Of a DNA stretch of 39,827 bases, positions 17,643 through 25,389 are shown in pieces; the stretch's first letter is position 1, and every line of letters begins with the position of its first letter. The DNA is taken from the NCBI GenBank assembly GCA_020721655.1, contig DYMG01000015.1, forward strand, positions 1 to 39,827, written 5' to 3'. This DNA comes from Paludibacter propionicigenes. Its GTDB lineage: Bacteria > Bacteroidota > Bacteroidia > Bacteroidales > JAFGXI01. Made by a program: the position numbers and the translations under genes. The notes beneath the pieces are model-generated. The model saw nothing but the letters and a program-made list of their open reading frames with translations, was not told the DNA's origin and searched no databases.

Positions 17643-18947
17643 TTACTGTTTATTTATTAATTTTTCTATTTTTTTAATTTGACTTGCAAAGTAAGTATTT
17701 TTTTCGGGATATTTCAAACTTAATTTCACAAAAGCTTTAATTGCTTTGTCGTATAATTTTTGTTTTATATAAATATTAGCTAAAGTTTCGGTTATAAAAT
17801 CGTCTTTTTCTGTTTCACTTTTTTTAACAAAATAGTCTGTATTGGTTGGTGTGTATTGGTTTGCCCGAATTCTAATATTTTTTTCGTTTGAAATAAATTT
17901 ATCAATTAAACTTATTTGATTATTATTTTCAGTTGTGTTTTTTTCTTGGTTTTTTAATGGCGATTCTACAAAATTTAACCATTCGTTGAACGACATTTCT
18001 GTAAATTCTGTAATTTCTTTGGTTTGTTTTTTTGCAATTTCGTTTTCAAAATAAGATGAGTTTGTAATTTTTAAAGTATTTTTTATTTCTATTGAAACAT
18101 CGTCAGTTTTTTTTGTAATTTCAGTTATTTCGTCTGTTTTTTTAGAAATATTTTCTGTTTTTGGTTGTAAATTGTCAATAATTGGTTCTTGTTTTTTTAT
18201 AACAACAGGTTCAAATTTTTTAATTTCAACTTCAATTTTTGGTTTTATTTGTACGTTTTCAGGTTCTGCAACGTCTTGTTTTTGTGTGGTTTCTCTTTGT
18301 TTTTTGGCTTCTGCCGCTTTTCTTAGTATAATATCGGCAATACTTTCGGTTTTGTTTTGCCATGGTGCGTTTTCTAAACTTTTAAGAATTTTATCGGCAA
18401 TTGTTTCTTCTGGTTTTAAAGTTTTTTCTTCAATTTTATCGTGTAAAATTAGCTCTTTAGTTTCTTGTTTTATTTCTAAATTTAGTTCTGTTTCAATTGT
18501 CTCATTAATAACTATATCAGATTCTGTATTAGCTGTTTCTTCAATTTTAATTGGTAATTCCAATTCTTTGTTTTCGGTAGAATTTATTTGCTCAGATATT
18601 TCGTTTTCTTGTTTTAAAGTGCTTTCAATTTCTAATTCTTTTTCTAAATGGCTTACAATATTTGTGTTTATTGCTTCAATAACTACCTTATCTTTAGTTT
18701 CGTTGGTAATTTCTTCTTTTTTCGATAAGTAATTGAACAGTTTACTTCTATCAACAGAATATAGAGAGGCAATTTTAATGAAGTTGTCGTATTTAAAGCT
18801 TTCTTTATCCGATAAAATTTTTGATTTTGCAATATAAGCTGTCTGAAAATATGGAAATTCTGTTATTATTTCATCAATACTAGTTTCGTTAGTATTTAGT
18901 AATATTTTAGTGTCTGAAATAATATTGTAGAATTGTTCTTTATTCAT
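17643..18947 (-). CDS. Glu/Lys-rich protein with C-terminal TPR, upstream of secG
   Basis: This 434-residue protein has no signal peptide. Residues about 1-85 form a compact conserved-looking domain (EFPYFQTAYIAKSKIL..). A long low-complexity stretch dominated by Glu, Lys, Ile and Thr follows (about 90-370), probably disordered or coiled-coil. A C-terminal tetratricopeptide unit comes last (ETLANIYIKQKLYDKAIKAF.. near residues 385-420). I do not recognise a named function; from memory, similar proteins sit next to secG in other Bacteroidota. The four-base spacing to secG argues for co-transcription. A role connected to export is only a guess from context. Confidence 0.75.
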   Translation of the reverse strand: MNKEQFYNIISDTKILLNTNETSIDEIITEFPYFQTAYIAKSKILSDKESFKYDNFIKIASLYSVDRSKLFNYLSKKEEITNETKDKVVIEAINTNIVSHLEKELEIESTLKQENEISEQINSTENKELELPIKIEETANTESDIVINETIETELNLEIKQETKELILHDKIEEKTLKPEETIADKILKSLENAPWQNKTESIADIILRKAAEAKKQRETTQKQDVAEPENVQIKPKIEVEIKKFEPVVIKKQEPIIDNLQPKTENISKKTDEITEITKKTDDVSIEIKNTLKITNSSYFENEIAKKQTKEITEFTEMSFNEWLNFVESPLKNQEKNTTENNNQISLIDKFISNEKNIRIRANQYTPTNTDYFVKKSETEKDDFITETLANIYIKQKLYDKAIKAFVKLSLKYPEKNTYFASQIKKIEKLINKQ

Positions 18948-18967
18948 TAAAAAATATTAGATTGCTA

Positions 18968-18975
18968 CAAAAATA
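18968..18975 (-). promoter_or_regulatory. Candidate -7 box for the TPR-secG pair
   Basis: On the minus strand TATTTTTG (18975-18968), 20 bases before the ATG at 18947, matches TAnnTTTG. No TTG is found at the expected -33 spacing. Confidence 0.4.
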
Positions 18976-19004
18976 CAGATTTTTCGCATATTATTTTGCA
19001 CTTT

Positions 19005-19661
19005 TTATTCAATAAGGTTTATCAATGCTTTAACAACATTTATAGCACCATCGTGAATGTCTAAAACTGTTGCATTTAGCATATAGCAAGGAGTTGTTGC
19101 TATTTTATATTTTTCATCAATTACAACCTCTCCGTGTGTTGTAACAATGTGGTTAGAACCAAATTTTTCAATTGTTTTTGCTGTTTTTTCATCGTTTCCG
19201 ATTGTAATGTTTGCATTTTTAAGTGTTTTAGCCAACAATATTGGCGAAATACACAAAGCACCTATTGGTTTGCTGGCTTTTACCATTTCTAAAATTATAT
19301 TTTTAATTTCAGGAATAATTTCCATTTCGTCGTCTTTGAAAGCAAAATTGCTAAAATTTTTAGCAACGCCAAAGCCTCCGGGAAAAATTAGTGCATCAAA
19401 ATCATTGCAATTAAAATCTGTTAAATCCTTAATGTTTCCACGTGCAATTCGTGCCGACTCTACTAAAACATTTCTTGTTTCGTGCATTTCTTTACCTGTA
19501 ATATGGTTTATTACATGATGTTGTAAAATATTTGGTGCAAAAATTTGATAATTTCCGCCATTTTTTAAAATAGCGTAAAGAGTAAATGTTGCTTCGTGTA
19601 TTTCTGCACCATCAAAAACTCCGTTTCCCGAAAGAATAACTGCAAATTTGGGCTTTTTCAT
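19005..19661 (-). CDS. elbB: ElbB-type DJ-1/PfpI superfamily protein (glyoxalase-like)
   Basis: The 218-residue protein belongs to the ElbB branch of the class I glutamine amidotransferase-like/DJ-1 superfamily. Visible features are the N-terminal VILSGNGVFDGAEIHEA stretch, FPGGFGVAKN (93-102) and the nucleophile elbow GALCISP with Cys137. E. coli ElbB has been described as having glyoxalase activity and a link to isoprenoid synthesis; the true substrate remains uncertain. It is cytosolic, with no signal peptide. The gene is upstream of the TPR-secG pair on the same strand with a 57-base gap containing a candidate promoter, so it is probably a separate unit. Confidence 0.88.
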   Translation of the reverse strand: MKKPKFAVILSGNGVFDGAEIHEATFTLYAILKNGGNYQIFAPNILQHHVINHITGKEMHETRNVLVESARIARGNIKDLTDFNCNDFDALIFPGGFGVAKNFSNFAFKDDEMEIIPEIKNIILEMVKASKPIGALCISPILLAKTLKNANITIGNDEKTAKTIEKFGSNHIVTTHGEVVIDEKYKIATTPCYMLNATVLDIHDGAINVVKALINLIE

Positions 19662-19732
19662 TTGTATTACTTGTTAATAAATTAATTCAACGAATTTACT
19701 ACTTTTACTTTAAATTTAAGAATTTAATATCT

Positions 19733-19740
19733 TATTTTTG
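19733..19740 (+). promoter_or_regulatory. Candidate -7 box for the SDR gene
   Basis: TATTTTTG matches TAnnTTTG, 24 bases before the ATG at 19765. The position 20 bases upstream reads TTTA rather than TTTG, so the -33 element is weak. Confidence 0.45.
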
Positions 19741-19764
19741 TTAAAATTATAAAAATTAATTACT

Positions 19765-20526
19765 ATGAATAAAATTGCATTTATAACAGGAGCAACATCT
19801 GGAATAGGAAAAGCTATTGTATATAAACTTGCCGAAAATAATTTTGACATTATAATAACAGGTCGTCGTGTAAATTTATTAGATTCTATTGAAAAAGATA
19901 TAAAACAAAAAAACTCTAACATAAAAGTTATTAGCCTTTTGTTAGATGTTACAAACAGAAATTCGTGCAACGCAGCTTTTAATAAACTTCCAAACGAATG
20001 GAAACAAATAGATGTTTTGGTAAATAATGCTGGTTTAGCTGCCGGTTTAGGTGCTATTCAAGATGGAGTTTTTGAAAATTGGGATAAAATGATTGATACC
20101 AACGTAAAAGGTTTACTTAACATAAGTAGAATTATTTCTCCTTTAATGATTGCAAGAAAACAAGGACATATAATTAATATTGGCTCAATTGCAGGCAAAG
20201 AAGTTTATTCTGGCGGAAATGTTTATTGTGCCTCAAAACACGCTGTAGATGCTATTACAAAAGGAATGCGTATAGACATGGTAAATTATAATATTAAGGT
20301 AACATCAATAAATCCGGGAATGGTTGAAACAGAATTTTCAATAGTTAGATTTGATGGCGATAAAGAAAAAGCAAAAGCAGTTTACAATGGTTTTACTCCT
20401 TTAAGTGCCGAAGATGTTGCCGAAGCTGTAATTTTTGCAGTAACTCGCCCTGCTCATGTAAATATTAACGATATTATTATAATGCCAACAGCACAAGCAA
20501 ATACCACTGTAATAAACAAAAGTTAA
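19765..20526 (+). CDS. SDR family oxidoreductase (YdfG/3-hydroxy acid dehydrogenase type)
   Basis: This 253-residue classical short-chain dehydrogenase has the cofactor motif TGATSGIG (8-15), the NNAG motif (87-90), and the catalytic Ser141 (NIGS), Tyr154 and Lys158 (YCASK). The ITGRR after the second strand carries Arg residues that usually indicate NADP(H). Overall pattern and length fit the YdfG-like group that oxidises serine, threonine or 3-hydroxy acids, but the substrate is not determined by sequence. The stop is three bases before the start of the outer-membrane protein gene, so the two are probably co-transcribed despite unrelated roles. Confidence 0.88.
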   Translation: MNKIAFITGATSGIGKAIVYKLAENNFDIIITGRRVNLLDSIEKDIKQKNSNIKVISLLLDVTNRNSCNAAFNKLPNEWKQIDVLVNNAGLAAGLGAIQDGVFENWDKMIDTNVKGLLNISRIISPLMIARKQGHIINIGSIAGKEVYSGGNVYCASKHAVDAITKGMRIDMVNYNIKVTSINPGMVETEFSIVRFDGDKEKAKAVYNGFTPLSAEDVAEAVIFAVTRPAHVNINDIIIMPTAQANTTVINKS

Positions 20527-20529
20527 TTT

Positions 20530-21912
20530 TTGAAACAAATAATTTACACCGTTTTGCTTATAATCTATTTTGGACACAGTTTTGCCCAAACAGATAGCAT
20601 ATTTATAATTTCAAAAATTAATATTTCTGGCAATAAAATAACTAAAAATAAAATAATTTTAAAAGAATTAACTTTTAATTTAGGCGATACTATTCTTTGC
20701 AAAAATATAAAAAAAGAGTGCTTAAAAAGTTACGAAAATATAGTAAATACATCGCTATTTAATTTTGTTACAGTTGATTACATAGCCAATGGCGAAAATG
20801 CAGAAATAAACATTTTGCTTGTTGAACAGTGGTATATATGGCCCATTCCATTTATTGAACACGCCGATCGAAATTTAAGCTCTTTTATTCATAATAAACA
20901 ATGGGATAGGATAAACTATGGAATGTTTTTAGCAATCGATAATTTTAGAGGCAGAAAAGAAAACTTGCAATTAAAAATTAGATTGGGATACAAAGAACAA
21001 TATGGATTTTTATACTCAAAACCAAACATCGATAAAAAACAAAAACACGGAATAAGCATAGAGTCTTCATATTTTCGACAGCATGAAGTTGCCTATAAAA
21101 CAAAGGAAAATAGGCTCTTATATTATAGAAATGATGATTTTTTTGTGAAAACAAGCTATAGAGCAACATTTGAATATAATTATCGCCAAACATTATACTC
21201 ATATCAAAAACTTAATTTACAGTACAATAACTTGTTTGTAACCGATTCTGTAATAATTCTAAATCAAAATTATTTTGGCGAAAATAAAAGTAATACAGAA
21301 TACATAAATTTAAATTACTCATTTATTAAAGATAAAAGAAACTACATTTATTATCCAACAAAAGGCTACTATTTTAACCCCCAAATTTATTATAAAGGTT
21401 TGCTAAACAAACAAATAGATGTGGCAAATATAACTTTAGATGTACGTTGGTACAAACCAATTTCAAAAAAATGGTTTGTAGGACAACGGCTTTTTGGAAA
21501 AATATCTAACAACTCAGAACAACCATATTTTTTAATTGAAGGATTTGGTTATGCAAACTATTTAAGAGCTTATGAATACTACGTAATAGACGGCAATAAC
21601 AGCTTTTTAGTGAAAAATAATTTACGATATAACTTAATAAAACGGCAAAATTTTAAAGTTAATTTTATTCCATGGGAACAATTCAATAAATCGTATTTTG
21701 AAATTTATTTAAACACATTTTTTGATGCCGGATATGTTCAAAACAATTACGAAATTGTAGAAAACAATAATTATATGACAAATTCGTGGCAATACAGCTA
21801 TGGAATAGGGTTAGATATAGTAACATATTACGACTCTATTTTTAGAATAGAATACTCAATAAATAAATTTGGAGAAAGTGGATTTTTTATTCACTTTGGT
21901 AGCGGAATTTAG
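20530..21912 (+). CDS. BamA/TamA-like (Omp85 superfamily) outer-membrane protein with one POTRA domain
   Basis: The 460-residue protein starts at TTG (no in-frame ATG before the signal peptide) and has a signal peptide ending at SFAQ. A single POTRA-like domain follows (about 24-97, ISKINISGNKITKNKIILKE..). The rest is an aromatic-rich region of alternating strands ending in a short beta strand (FFIHFGSGI). NYIYYPTKGYYFNPQI resembles the conserved Omp85 strand segment. It is shorter than BamA, which has five POTRA domains, and lacks an obvious (V/I)RG(F/Y) loop; the closest segment is FGYANYLRAYE. It may be an accessory insertase or transporter. It lies three bases behind the SDR gene, with nadK 58 bases downstream. 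Confidence 0.72.
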   Translation: MKQIIYTVLLIIYFGHSFAQTDSIFIISKINISGNKITKNKIILKELTFNLGDTILCKNIKKECLKSYENIVNTSLFNFVTVDYIANGENAEINILLVEQWYIWPIPFIEHADRNLSSFIHNKQWDRINYGMFLAIDNFRGRKENLQLKIRLGYKEQYGFLYSKPNIDKKQKHGISIESSYFRQHEVAYKTKENRLLYYRNDDFFVKTSYRATFEYNYRQTLYSYQKLNLQYNNLFVTDSVIILNQNYFGENKSNTEYINLNYSFIKDKRNYIYYPTKGYYFNPQIYYKGLLNKQIDVANITLDVRWYKPISKKWFVGQRLFGKISNNSEQPYFLIEGFGYANYLRAYEYYVIDGNNSFLVKNNLRYNLIKRQNFKVNFIPWEQFNKSYFEIYLNTFFDAGYVQNNYEIVENNNYMTNSWQYSYGIGLDIVTYYDSIFRIEYSINKFGESGFFIHFGSGI

Positions 21913-21970
21913 TAAATATAATATTAACTTTATTTAATTAATTATTAGAACTTTATTTAGAAAAAATAAT

Positions 21971-22858
21971 ATGAAAATAGCAATATTTGGTCATCAATTC
22001 GATGAAACTTCTGATGAATTTATAAATAAAATGTTCAATATACTTTTTAAAAAGAATGTTGAAATAATAATAAACAAAACTTTTTTCGATTTTTTGAGCA
22101 AATTCTATAGTATAAACTTATCAAAAATTGAAACCTATACAACCCATACCGAAATTACAAAAGATATAGATTTTGTAATTAGCATAGGTGGCGATGGAAC
22201 ATTCTTAGAAACAGTTAGTTACGTTAGAGATAAAAACATACCAATTGTTGGTGTAAATAGCGGTAGATTAGGTTTTTTGGCAAACATAGCAAAAAGCGAA
22301 ATAGAAAATGCAATTACAAAACTTTTAAACCACGAATATAAAATTGAAGAACGTGCTGTAATAGAATTAGATACAAACAAAACACTTTTTAAAGATTTTA
22401 ATTTTGGACTAAACGATTTTACAATCCAAAAATCATACTCATCATCAATGATTGAAGTAAAAGTACTAATTGATGGCGAATATCTTAACACATATTTGTC
22501 TGATGGATTAATATTTTCGACACCTACAGGCTCAACCGCATATAACTTAAGTGCAGGCGGACCAATTGTTGTTCCTAACTCAAGCAATTTTATAATAACC
22601 CCAATTACACCACACAATTTAACAACCCGACCAATTGTTTTATCTGATAGTAAAGAAATTACAATTACAGTTGCCGGCAGAAGCCGCCAATTTTTAGCCT
22701 CATTAGACTATAAATCTGAAACATTTTCGGAAAATTTAGTGCTTAAAATTAAAAAAGCCAATTTTAATATTAAAGTTATAAAACTTGAAGGACAAGACTT
22801 TTATCAAACCATTAGAGATAAATTAATGTGGGGTGTTGATAAACGAATTTCTAATTAA
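21971..22858 (+). CDS. nadK: NAD kinase
   Basis: The 295-residue enzyme phosphorylates NAD to NADP and so sets the NADPH supply. The family motifs are clear: GGDGTF (73-78, with the catalytic Asp75), NSGRLGFLA, the conserved FSTPTGSTAYNLSAGGPI block, and the C-terminal SRQFLASLDYKS segment. The usual NxGxLGFL motif reads NSGRLGFL. The length is normal. No promoter was seen in the 58 bases after the outer-membrane protein gene, so it may be read through from upstream. A possible degenerate copy of the interspersed repeat begins five bases after its stop. Confidence 0.95.
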   Translation: MKIAIFGHQFDETSDEFINKMFNILFKKNVEIIINKTFFDFLSKFYSINLSKIETYTTHTEITKDIDFVISIGGDGTFLETVSYVRDKNIPIVGVNSGRLGFLANIAKSEIENAITKLLNHEYKIEERAVIELDTNKTLFKDFNFGLNDFTIQKSYSSSMIEVKVLIDGEYLNTYLSDGLIFSTPTGSTAYNLSAGGPIVVPNSSNFIITPITPHNLTTRPIVLSDSKEITITVAGRSRQFLASLDYKSETFSENLVLKIKKANFNIKVIKLEGQDFYQTIRDKLMWGVDKRISN

Positions 22859-22862
22859 TACT

Positions 22863-22915
22863 AATTGTATTTACAATAGCTTGTCCCGATTTTAATAGGT
22901 ACAGATAGTATTTTT
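22863..22915 (+). repeat. Possible degenerate copy of the interspersed structured repeat
   Basis: Blocks AATTGTAT, CAATAGCT, GTCC, TAATAGG and TACAGATA occur in the same order and roughly the same spacing as in the copy at 30004-30108. The outer stem and the TCGGTATTA end are not recognisable. It directly follows the nadK stop, like other copies at gene ends. Confidence 0.3.
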
Positions 22916-22983
22916 ATAAAATTATTATTTGTAAAACATACTCAACATAAATAATTATCATTAAACTTTAAAAATATATTTAC

Positions 22984-22991
22984 TACTTTTG
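22984..22991 (+). promoter_or_regulatory. Candidate -7 box for iorAB
   Basis: TACTTTTG matches TAnnTTTG and lies 74 bases before the iorA ATG at 23066, which would give a leader of about 70 bases. The -33 position is not a clear TTTG. Confidence 0.4.
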
Positions 22992-23065
22992 GAACAAGTT
23001 TTTTTGAATAAATGATAGTTTATTTTAAAAAATATAATTTTAATAATAATAATAAAAATACATAT

Positions 23066-24676
23066 ATGGAAAAGTTACTTTTACTTGGAGATGAGGCAAT
23101 AGCACAAGCCGCTTTAGATGCAGGAATGTCTGGAATGTACGCATATCCAGGAACCCCATCAACGGAAATAATGGAGTTTATTCAGCACTCAAAAATGGCA
23201 AAAGAAAATAACGTACATTCTATTTGGTCGGCAAACGAAAAAACATCTATGGAATCGGCAATAGGAATGTCTTATGCCGGAAAACGTACAATGGTTGCAA
23301 TGAAACACGTTGGACTTAATGTTGCCGCTGATGCCTTTTTAAATGCAGCAATTACAGGCGTTAACGGCGGTTTAGTTGTAGTTACAGCCGACGACCCATC
23401 AATGCACTCATCGCAAAATGAACAAGATAACAGATTTTATGGGAAATTTGCACTAATACCAATATTTGAGCCTGTAAACCAGCAAGATGCTTATAATATG
23501 GTTTATGATGCTTTTGAAATGTCGGAAAAATTTAACGTACCTATTTTAATTAGAATAACCACTCGTTTAGCACACTCTAGAGCTGGAGTTGCTCGTAGAG
23601 AAGTAAAATTGCACAATAAAATTACACTTCCGAAAAATCCACGTCAGTTTGTACTATTACCATCTATAGCAAAAGTGCAATACAAACAATTGCTTGATAA
23701 TCAGTCGAAATTTGAAGAAAATTCTGAAAAATCGATATACAATATCTATGAAGATGGTAGCGATAAATCTTTAGGAATTATAGCTTGCGGAATTTCATAC
23801 AATTATTTAAAAGAAAATTATAACGACACTAAAATACCTTTTCCTGTTTTAAGAGTTTGCCAATACCCAGTTCCAAAAGAACAAATTAAAAAACTAATGG
23901 CAGAGTGCAAAGAAGTACTTGTACTTGAAGATGGTTACCCTTTTGTTGAGGAAATGGTAAAAGGTATTTTGGATAAAGAACCTGTAAAAGGTCGTTTAGA
24001 TGGCTCGTTGCCACGTGATGGCGAGTTAAATCCAAATATTGTAAAAAGAGCAATAACAGGAGAAAAATTTATAGTAGAAATTCCAAAAATTGTACAAAAC
24101 AGACCGCCTGCTTTATGCAAAGGTTGTGGACATATTGATGCGTATCTTGCTTTAAATAAAGCACTTATTAAATATGGCGAAGGTCGTGTTTTTGCCGATA
24201 TTGGTTGCTATACACTTGGAGCCTTAGAACCTTATAACGCAATAAATTCGTGTGTTGATATGGGAGCATCTATAACAATGGCAAAAGGTGCAGCCGATGC
24301 AGGTTTAGTTCCTGCTGTGGCAGTTATTGGCGACTCTACATTTACCCACTCAGGAATGACCGGATTACTTGATGCTGTGGTAGAAAATAGTCCAATAACA
24401 GTAATAATTTCAGACAATTTTACAACAGGAATGACTGGCGGACAAAATTCGCACGCATTAGGACGACTTGAAAAAATTTGTGAAGGAATAGGAGTAGAGC
24501 CAGAGCATATAAGAGTTTTCCATCCTACATCAAAAAATTTCGACGAAATGGTTTCTATAATCGAAGAAGAGCTGCAATACAAAGGCGTTTCGGTTATTAT
24601 TCCTCGTCGACAATGCGTTCAAACAATGAAAAACAAAGACTTAGTGGCTAAAGTTAAAGAACTAAAGTTAAATTAA
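23066..24676 (+). CDS. iorA: Indolepyruvate ferredoxin oxidoreductase alpha subunit, lacking the C-terminal ferredoxin domain
   Basis: The 536-residue thiamine-diphosphate enzyme subunit oxidatively decarboxylates aryl pyruvates (indole-, phenyl-pyruvate) to aryl-acetyl-CoA with ferredoxin, or makes aromatic amino acids in reverse. The N-terminal domain has YPGTPSTEIME and SANEKTSMESAIGMSYAGKR. The CKGCGH motif and the ThDP/Mg motif GDSTFTHSGMTGLLDAV...N lie in the second half. Archaeal IorA ends with a two-[4Fe-4S] ferredoxin domain; here the chain stops after PRRQCVQTMK.., so those clusters are missing, as in some short bacterial forms. ATG 23066 is chosen over an upstream ATG at 23012 because it gives MEKLLLLGDEAIA, the normal N-terminus. 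iorB follows after 16 bases. Confidence 0.92.
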   Translation: MEKLLLLGDEAIAQAALDAGMSGMYAYPGTPSTEIMEFIQHSKMAKENNVHSIWSANEKTSMESAIGMSYAGKRTMVAMKHVGLNVAADAFLNAAITGVNGGLVVVTADDPSMHSSQNEQDNRFYGKFALIPIFEPVNQQDAYNMVYDAFEMSEKFNVPILIRITTRLAHSRAGVARREVKLHNKITLPKNPRQFVLLPSIAKVQYKQLLDNQSKFEENSEKSIYNIYEDGSDKSLGIIACGISYNYLKENYNDTKIPFPVLRVCQYPVPKEQIKKLMAECKEVLVLEDGYPFVEEMVKGILDKEPVKGRLDGSLPRDGELNPNIVKRAITGEKFIVEIPKIVQNRPPALCKGCGHIDAYLALNKALIKYGEGRVFADIGCYTLGALEPYNAINSCVDMGASITMAKGAADAGLVPAVAVIGDSTFTHSGMTGLLDAVVENSPITVIISDNFTTGMTGGQNSHALGRLEKICEGIGVEPEHIRVFHPTSKNFDEMVSIIEEELQYKGVSVIIPRRQCVQTMKNKDLVAKVKELKLN

Positions 24677-24692
24677 AAAAATACAGAATTCT

Positions 24693-25280
24693 ATGAAATC
24701 AGATATAATATTAGCAGGCGTTGGCGGACAAGGAATAGTTTCTATTGCAGCAACAATTGGTACAGCCGCTTTAATAGAAGGGCTAAATTTAAAACAATCG
24801 GAAGTTCACGGCATGAGCCAAAGAGGTGGCGATGTTTCTTCAAATATGCGAGTTTCATCAAACGAAATAGCTTCAGATTTAATACCTTACGGACAAGCCG
24901 ATTTAATTTTATCGGTAGAGCCTATGGAAGCCTTACGTTATTTGCCTTTTCTATCGGAAAGTGGATGGTTAGTTACAAATTCAGAACCATTTATAAACAT
25001 TGATAATTATCCTAATTTAGATGAACTTTTAGAAAAAATTAAATCGTTGCCAAGAAATGTAATAATAAATGCCGATAAAATTGCGGCAGAAGTTGGCTCT
25101 CGACGTTCATCTAACATTGTTATGCTTGGTGCAGCAAGTCATTTTATTGATATGGATTTTGATGCTTTTAAAAAAGGTATAACACAAATTTTTGCAAAAA
25201 AAGGCACCGAAACTGTTGATGTAAATATTAAAGCGTTAGAAGCTGGAAGAAAATTTGTTGAAGAAAATTATAAATTCTAA
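24693..25280 (+). CDS. iorB: Indolepyruvate oxidoreductase beta subunit
   Basis: The 195-residue protein is the gamma-type domain of the 2-oxoacid:ferredoxin oxidoreductase family, which completes the active enzyme with IorA. It begins with DIILAGVGGQGIVSIA and contains the conserved SEVHGMSQRGGDVSSNMR segment and the GRKFVEENY end. The spacing of 16 bases to iorA and the shared terminator make a two-gene operon. No separate ferredoxin gene is found nearby to replace the missing clusters. The enzyme is typical of anaerobes that ferment aromatic amino acids. Confidence 0.93.
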   Translation: MKSDIILAGVGGQGIVSIAATIGTAALIEGLNLKQSEVHGMSQRGGDVSSNMRVSSNEIASDLIPYGQADLILSVEPMEALRYLPFLSESGWLVTNSEPFINIDNYPNLDELLEKIKSLPRNVIINADKIAAEVGSRRSSNIVMLGAASHFIDMDFDAFKKGITQIFAKKGTETVDVNIKALEAGRKFVEENYKF

Positions 25281-25312
25281 TTATTTTATAACAACAAAAA
25301 ATATTTATAATA

Positions 25313-25342
25313 AAAAAAGCCTCAATTAAGAGGCTTTTTTTA
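25313..25342. terminator. Bidirectional terminator after iorB
   Basis: A perfect 12-bp stem of AAAAAAAGCCTC and GAGGCTTTTTTT around a six-base loop AATTAA. It serves iorAB on the plus strand and the convergent CHU_C gene on the minus strand. Confidence 0.9.
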
Positions 25343-25389
25343 TTATCGGTATTAAACAAAACACACCTTTATAACAGTGCCAATATTTG

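Noticed and set aside
18172-18732. 186-codon plus-strand frame opposite the TPR protein gene
   Set aside because: It mirrors the low-complexity Glu/Lys/Ile region of the real gene and gives a Ser/Ile/Phe-rich product with no domain; it is a shadow frame.
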